Program-made: the position numbers and the translations under genes
DNA from: Chryseobacterium cucumeris
Lineage (GTDB): Bacteria > Bacteroidota > Bacteroidia > Flavobacteriales > Weeksellaceae
Direction: 5' to 3'
DNA: 64,000 nt
Assembly: GCF_001593385.1 (NCBI RefSeq)
Contig: NZ_LUVZ01000001.1
Coordinates: forward strand, 372,001 to 436,000
Notes under the pieces: generated by a model
Seen by the model: only the letters and a program-made list of their open reading frames with translations
Told to the model about the DNA's origin: nothing
Database searches by the model: none
Shown here: piece after piece, positions 59,720-64,000 of the stretch
Layout of the letters: every line of letters starts with the position of its first letter
How positions within the stretch are numbered: position 1 is the stretch's first letter

Positions 59720-60484
59720 GTGAAATCTTTTCTTACAAAAAGCTTTGCTCTTGCAGGCAATATTGCCTCCTTTTCTGCTCGGTTTTTCAGAGAGATGGTG
59801 AAACCCGGTTTTGAATATAAAGAGTTTACCAGACAATGTTTTGTTGTGGGATATCAGTCATTGCCTCTGGTAACCGTAACCGCTTTTATCATGGGGTTGG
59901 TACTTACCATTCAATCCCGTCCGGCGATGTCAAAATTTGGGGCTGAATCCTGGATACCTGGGATGGTTTCACTTTCATTAATAAGAGAAATTGCCCCGGT
60001 TATTACTGCTTTAATCTGTGCAGGAAGAGTATCCTCCGGAATAGGTGCCGAGCTTGGCTCAATGAAGGTTACCGAACAGATTGATGCTATGGAGGTTTCT
60101 GCCATTAATCCTTACCGCTATCTTGTGGTAACAAGAACTCTTGCCACAACATTAATGATACCCATCTTAGTTGTTTTTGCAGATTTGGTAGGAATCATAG
60201 GAGGTTTTATAGGGATCAATATTCACGGAGATAATAGTATCAGCCATTATTTTTCCCATGTTTTTGACTCTCTGGAATATGCCGATCTTCTTCCCGCAAC
60301 CCTAAAAACATTTTTTTTCGGTTTTTTTATCGGAATTATCGGCTGTTATCATGGGTTTACTGCTGAAGGAGGAACAAAAAGTGTAGGAAAAGCGGCCAAC
60401 ACAGCCGTAGTTTCAGCTTCCCTGATGATCTTTATTATTGATCTGATAGCAGTACAGATTGCGGATTTATTTTTTGAACTGTAA
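59720..60484 (+). CDS. mlaE: MlaE-family ABC transporter permease
   Basis: A 254-residue inner-membrane permease starting at GTG 59720. Five hydrophobic segments and the family motif KVTEQIDAMEVSAINPYRYLVVTRTLA are present, along with FIMGLVLTIQSRPAMSKFGAESWIP near the N-terminus. Together with the ATPase and the MCE protein encoded next, it forms a lipid transporter between inner and outer membranes. No MlaB or MlaC gene is present nearby. Confidence 0.92.
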   Translation: MKSFLTKSFALAGNIASFSARFFREMVKPGFEYKEFTRQCFVVGYQSLPLVTVTAFIMGLVLTIQSRPAMSKFGAESWIPGMVSLSLIREIAPVITALICAGRVSSGIGAELGSMKVTEQIDAMEVSAINPYRYLVVTRTLATTLMIPILVVFADLVGIIGGFIGINIHGDNSISHYFSHVFDSLEYADLLPATLKTFFFGFFIGIIGCYHGFTAEGGTKSVGKAANTAVVSASLMIFIIDLIAVQIADLFFEL

Positions 60485-60493
60485 TGGAAACAT

Positions 60494-61264
60494 ATGGAAA
60501 AAATGAATGCTGAATTTACCATGCCTGTAGCTAACGGACCTCTTATCGAGTTTAAAAATGTATATAAATCCTATGGTAATAATAAGGTTTTGGACGGGAT
60601 AAGTTTTCAGGTAAAAAAAGGAGAAAATCTGGTGATACTAGGTAGATCAGGTTCAGGAAAGTCCGTTACGGTAAAATGCCTTGTAGGTCTTACCAAAATT
60701 GATGAAGGAGACATCTATATTGACGGAAAAGCCATAACCAACCTTAATGAAGAAGAGCTTAACAAGGTGAGAAAAAAAATTGGTTTTCTGTTTCAAAACG
60801 GAGCTTTATATGATTCTATGACAGTGAGACAAAATTTAGCGTTCACTTTACAGCATCATAATAAAAAACTAAGTGAAGAAGAGATAAATAAGGCTATTAC
60901 TGAAGCATTATACAATGTTGGGCTTGAAGAAGCGATTGATAAAATGCCTTCAGAGCTTTCAGGAGGGATGCGAAAAAGAATAGGCCTTGCAAGAGCTCTG
61001 ATTATAAAGCCTGAAATTATGATCTATGATGAACCTACCGGAGGATTGGATACAATTACTGCCAAAGAAATTATAGAGCTTATCTGCAGCATTAAGCAAA
61101 AGTTTAATACAACCTCTATTATCATCACCCATGATCTCCTATGTGCAAAGTATACCAGTGACCGGATTATTGTACTGAAAGATGGGAAAGTCAATATTGA
61201 AGGAACCTATCAATTGATTGAGCACAGTAAAGACGCTTGGGTAAAGTCATTTTTTGAAAAATAA
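60494..61264 (+). CDS. mlaF: MlaF-family ABC transporter ATPase
   Basis: A 256-residue ATPase. Walker A is ILGRSGSGKSVTVK, the Q-loop FLFQNGALYDSMTV, the signature LSGGMRKRIGLARAL and Walker B MIYDEPTGGLD, followed by the H-loop in IIITHDL. The GGMRKR signature with GALYDSMTV is typical of MlaF rather than of other ABC families. The first ATG (60494) or the ATG three codons later are both possible starts. It is 9 bp after mlaE. Confidence 0.93.
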   Translation: MEKMNAEFTMPVANGPLIEFKNVYKSYGNNKVLDGISFQVKKGENLVILGRSGSGKSVTVKCLVGLTKIDEGDIYIDGKAITNLNEEELNKVRKKIGFLFQNGALYDSMTVRQNLAFTLQHHNKKLSEEEINKAITEALYNVGLEEAIDKMPSELSGGMRKRIGLARALIIKPEIMIYDEPTGGLDTITAKEIIELICSIKQKFNTTSIIITHDLLCAKYTSDRIIVLKDGKVNIEGTYQLIEHSKDAWVKSFFEK

Positions 61265-61276
61265 AGATAACACGTC

Positions 61277-62320
61277 ATGAAAAATGAATCATCAAACAAT
61301 CTGAAATTAGGAGTCTTCGTTATAGCTGGAATTATTCTTTTTATATTGACCATTTATTTTATTGGCCTTAACAGAAATATATTCGGTACAAACTTTATTT
61401 TGCGTTCAGAATTCGAAAATGTAAGCGGATTAAAACAAGGCAGCAATGTACGCCTTTCAGGAATTAACATCGGAACTGTCAGTAAAATAGACTTTATTTC
61501 TGATTCATTGGTAATGGTAAAAATGAGCATCAAAAAGAATGTTCAGCGATATATCAAAACAGATGCGGTGGCAAGCATTGCTTCAGACGGTTTGGTTGGT
61601 GATAAAGTACTAGTTATTTCTCCGGGAACAGGTTCTTCCAAAGTGGTTGATAATAACGCAGTAATTGCTTCATATAAAACTACAGAAATTGAAGATGTAC
61701 TTTTCAGTATCAAGAAAAGTGCAGACAATATCCAGACCGTTACCACCGGCTTGGTTGATTTCACAGCCAAAATGAATAATAAGGATGGTTTATTGGTAAA
61801 AGTAATGACCAGTAAAGATTTTGCCAATCGGATAGATAAAACAGTACAAAATATTCAGACGAGCGTGAATGATTTCGCATCATTTACTCCTACCCTTCGC
61901 AACAAAGATGGAATCATTAATAAAATATTTACTGATAAAAATTGGAGCGATAATGTAGAAAGCAGTGTTCTTGACTTAAAAAACAGCTCAAGGCAGATCA
62001 GTATTTTTGCCGAAAAGCTCAATGATAAAAACAATATACTTTCCAAAATCACTACAAACGATACTTTGGCTGCTTCATTGGAAAAAACACTGGATAATCT
62101 GGAGAAATCTTCTGATGATCTAAAAAAATTCACCTCAAAAATCAACAATGAAGAAAACGTTGTTTCCAAATTGGTTGATAACCCCAGATTAGGCAGATCA
62201 GTAGATTCCACAATTAATAATATCGGTAAAGGAGTCGATGAACTCAGAGAATTGGAGGCGGCAGCAAGAAATAATTTCTTATTAAAAGGATATTTCAAAA
62301 AAAAAGCGGCAAATAAATAA
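61277..62320 (+). CDS. mlaD: MCE-family lipid transport protein (MlaD-like)
   Basis: A 347-residue protein with one N-terminal membrane anchor (LGVFVIAGIILFILTIYFIGL) and an MCE domain (about 36-115: FENVSGLKQGSNVRLSGINIGTVSKIDFI...DGLVGDKVLVISPGT). A long helical tail (about 130-340) with repeated NKDG(L/I)(L/I).K(V/I) and DNLEKSSDDLKKFTSKI-like units follows. The tail repeats at about 35-residue spacing suggest a helical rod or needle across the periplasm. It completes the minimal MlaDEF set. Confidence 0.9.
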   Translation: MKNESSNNLKLGVFVIAGIILFILTIYFIGLNRNIFGTNFILRSEFENVSGLKQGSNVRLSGINIGTVSKIDFISDSLVMVKMSIKKNVQRYIKTDAVASIASDGLVGDKVLVISPGTGSSKVVDNNAVIASYKTTEIEDVLFSIKKSADNIQTVTTGLVDFTAKMNNKDGLLVKVMTSKDFANRIDKTVQNIQTSVNDFASFTPTLRNKDGIINKIFTDKNWSDNVESSVLDLKNSSRQISIFAEKLNDKNNILSKITTNDTLAASLEKTLDNLEKSSDDLKKFTSKINNEENVVSKLVDNPRLGRSVDSTINNIGKGVDELRELEAAARNNFLLKGYFKKKAANK

Positions 62321-62459
62321 AAGCCTACCCAGTGAAAATTTAAACCCACACGTACTTAATCCTGTAATTAATATAGAGATTTTGCTTACACAACTCCACA
62401 TCAGATATTCAACAATAATTAATTATTACTTCAAATTATTAATCTTTACAACAAAATAA

Positions 62460-62475
62460 TTCATTAGATAATGAA
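62460..62475 (+). promoter_or_regulatory. Palindrome TTCATTAGATAATGAA upstream of the sigma-54 activator gene
   Basis: TTCATT and AATGAA are perfect 6-bp arms around AGAT in the 200-bp gap before the activator gene, 45 bp from its ATG. A further TTCATTATTTT follows at 62478. It could be an operator for autoregulation; the sequence is AT-rich, so chance is possible. Confidence 0.3.
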
Positions 62476-62520
62476 AATTCATTATTTTAGTAGTAAACTT
62501 AAAAACTAAAACCAACGCAA

Positions 62521-63870
62521 ATGTGTAAAATTTTTATTGTTGATGATGACATTTTTTTTGGAGAAATGCTAAAATATCATCTCCAGCTAAATCCTGATTA
62601 TGAAGTTCTGTTATTCAACAATGCAAAGGACTGCCTTTCCAATCTTTATCTTAATCCAGATATCATTTGTATTGATTTTGGGCTACCAGACATTCAGGGC
62701 GATGAACTTTTTATACAGATTAAAAACATATATCCTGATCTCCCGATTATTGTTATCAGCGGACAGGAAAATATTGAAGTTGCCATCAATTTTCTAAAGC
62801 TGGGAGCCAAGGATTATATTGTAAAGAATGACCATACAAAAGAACTTTTGTGGAATTCTATCATGAGATTGAAAGAAAACATCAGTTTAAAACAAGAGGT
62901 CGAAGATCTTAAAGACGAGCTCGAAAAAAAATATACGTTTGAAAAAACAATCATTGGACAAAGCCATCCCATAAAAAGTATATTTTCTAAAATTAATAAA
63001 GCACTTACTTCCAATATCAATGTTTCCATTACCGGAGAAACCGGCACCGGAAAAGAAGTTGTTGCGAAGGCCATCCATTATAATTCATCAAGAAAGAACA
63101 AGCCTTTTATCGCTGTCAATATGGCTGCGATTCCTAAAGAACTTGTAGAAAGTGAGTTTTTTGGTCACGAAAAAGGAGCTTTTACAGGTGCAACAGAAAG
63201 AGCCAGCGGAAAATTTGAACAGGCCAATGGAGGAACTATTTTTTTAGATGAAATTGCAGAACTTGATCTTAACATTCAAAGCAAACTTCTTCGTGCCTTA
63301 CAGGAACGAGAGATCACAAGAGTAGGTGGAAAACAGAAAATTGAACTGAACGTAAGGATCATCACAGCTACACATAAGAATCTTGCACAAGAAGTTAAAA
63401 AAGGAAATTTTCGTGAGGATCTCTATTACCGGATTATTGGCCTTCCCATTGAACTTCCTCCTTTACGTGAAAGAGATCAGGATGTTTTGATTTTGGCCAA
63501 ACACTTTATAGATCTTTTCGCAAAGGAAAATAAGAGCAAACCTTTAAGCTTATCTTCAGATGCAAGGAAGAAGCTTCTGGATTATCATTTCCCGGGAAAT
63601 GTAAGAGAGCTAAAATCCGTTGTTGATTTGGCCTGTGTGATGTGTGACCATCACGAAATTACAGCAGAAGACATTAATTTCTACAATCTGGAAAAAGACT
63701 CAGAATCTTTTCTCAATGAACAAAAAACGCTAAAACAATATACCACCGATATTATTTTGCATTTTCTAAAAAAAAATAATAATGATGTCATTAAAACTGC
63801 AAAATTATTAGATATAGGCAAATCAACTATATATAATCTTATTAATAACCTTGAAATCGAAAATAACTAG
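62521..63870 (+). CDS. Sigma-54-dependent response regulator (NtrC family)
   Basis: A 449-residue regulator. Receiver domain 1-120 with acidic pocket Asp8-10 and phospho-acceptor Asp52 (CIDFGLPDIQGDE). The AAA+ domain has Walker A GETGTGKE (172-179), the sigma-54 contact loop GAFTGA (219-224), Walker B GTIFLDEI (238-245) and the LRERDQDV / FPGNVRELKS sensor regions. A Fis-type helix-turn-helix closes the protein (NNNDVIKTAKLLDIGKSTIYNLINNL). It activates sigma-54 promoters; its targets are not evident here. The kinase partner probably lies beyond the window. Confidence 0.94.
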   Translation: MCKIFIVDDDIFFGEMLKYHLQLNPDYEVLLFNNAKDCLSNLYLNPDIICIDFGLPDIQGDELFIQIKNIYPDLPIIVISGQENIEVAINFLKLGAKDYIVKNDHTKELLWNSIMRLKENISLKQEVEDLKDELEKKYTFEKTIIGQSHPIKSIFSKINKALTSNINVSITGETGTGKEVVAKAIHYNSSRKNKPFIAVNMAAIPKELVESEFFGHEKGAFTGATERASGKFEQANGGTIFLDEIAELDLNIQSKLLRALQEREITRVGGKQKIELNVRIITATHKNLAQEVKKGNFREDLYYRIIGLPIELPPLRERDQDVLILAKHFIDLFAKENKSKPLSLSSDARKKLLDYHFPGNVRELKSVVDLACVMCDHHEITAEDINFYNLEKDSESFLNEQKTLKQYTTDIILHFLKKNNNDVIKTAKLLDIGKSTIYNLINNLEIENN

Positions 63871-64000
63871 ATGAAAGTTGCTAAATTACTTTTTACGGAC
63901 GGAGAATTCAAATATGAAAGAAATGATGAAAAGCTTAACTATCAGGAAGCTCAAATCATTATAGGATATGGAGCCAGAAGTATTATTGAAGAGGATAACT
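63871..64000 (+). CDS. Probable FIST-domain sensory protein (N-terminal fragment)
   Basis: An ATG immediately after the activator stop opens a frame that runs off the window (43 residues): MKVAKLLFTDGEFKYERND, then AQIIIGYGARSIIEED. The hydrophobic strand followed by Gly-x-Arg-x-(I/L)(I/L) resembles the start of FIST_N domains (VLVFGSR.LL). FIST proteins often occur beside histidine kinases and sigma-54 activators and are thought to sense small ligands. The fragment is too short for certainty. Confidence 0.5.
   Translation, partial: MKVAKLLFTDGEFKYERNDEKLNYQEAQIIIGYGARSIIEEDN

Noticed and set aside
61855..62349. A 164-codon minus-strand frame across the MCE gene
   Set aside because: It mirrors the low-complexity helical tail of the MCE protein; Ser/Leu/Phe-rich shadow of a Lys/Asp/Asn-rich sequence.
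1..64000. Search for CRISPR arrays, tRNA/rRNA genes, integrases, transposases and phage genes
   Set aside because: No regularly spaced repeats, cloverleaf-like sequences or mobile-element proteins were seen; the two short repeats in the xylan locus do not encode anything.

Overview
The window is AT-rich DNA from a member of the Bacteroidota, most likely a Chryseobacterium-like flavobacterium (family Weeksellaceae). The evidence is a SusC/SusD pair, promoters of the Bacteroidota type (TAnnTTTG -7 element), little or no Shine-Dalgarno sequence before starts, xylose-isomerase type pentose catabolism, a flavobacterial carotenoid cluster and several Bacteroidota-specific families (DUF3570, DUF4266, Haem_bd). 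I see no tRNA, rRNA, CRISPR array, insertion sequence or phage gene.

1-25.8 kb (all minus strand): a glucuronoxylan utilisation locus. In transcription order it holds a NUDIX-type sugar regulator, xylulokinase, xylose isomerase, SusC, SusD, the glucuronate route (uxuA, a fructuronate-reductase SDR, uxaC, kdgK, eda), a hexuronate MFS transporter, then secreted enzymes: three GH43s, a CE1 esterase, GH97, an SGNH esterase and a GH115 alpha-glucuronidase cut by the window edge. Together they import xylan oligosaccharides, remove arabinose, acyl and (4-O-methyl)glucuronate side groups, and send xylose and glucuronate to central metabolism. Inverted repeats in some gaps may set the dosage of segments.

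25.8-30 kb: a long non-coding gap, an aspartokinase gene preceded by what looks like a complete lysine-leader attenuator, an MBL-fold hydrolase and a Crp/Fnr regulator.

30-43.4 kb: two minus-strand units, each led by a copy of the same uncharacterised secreted protein of about 128 residues. One continues with a thioredoxin, an ApbE flavin transferase, a DUF4266 lipoprotein and DUF3570. The other continues with a CzcA-type RND metal efflux system, a c-type haem-binding protein and a P2-type ATPase, with a MarR regulator upstream.

43.6-50.1 kb: MarR-crtI-crtB-SRPBCC-crtZ-lycopene cyclase-lipocalin-GTP cyclohydrolase II, a carotenoid and light/oxidative stress operon that ends in a decayed SDR pseudogene, followed by a small LEA-like stress protein.

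50.5-64 kb: a stress and envelope region with an NRAMP-like transporter, beta-CASP nuclease, Hsp20, a D-LDH N-domain-like protein, a REC-Crp fusion regulator with a FixL-like haem-PAS kinase, a universal stress protein, an L,D-transpeptidase, a BON protein, an Mla/MCE lipid transporter, a sigma-54 activator and the start of a FIST-like gene. The hsp20 and BON promoters carry similar tandem TGAY-N4-ATCA-like dyads at the same distance from the -7 element, which suggests that the local REC-Crp regulator controls both.
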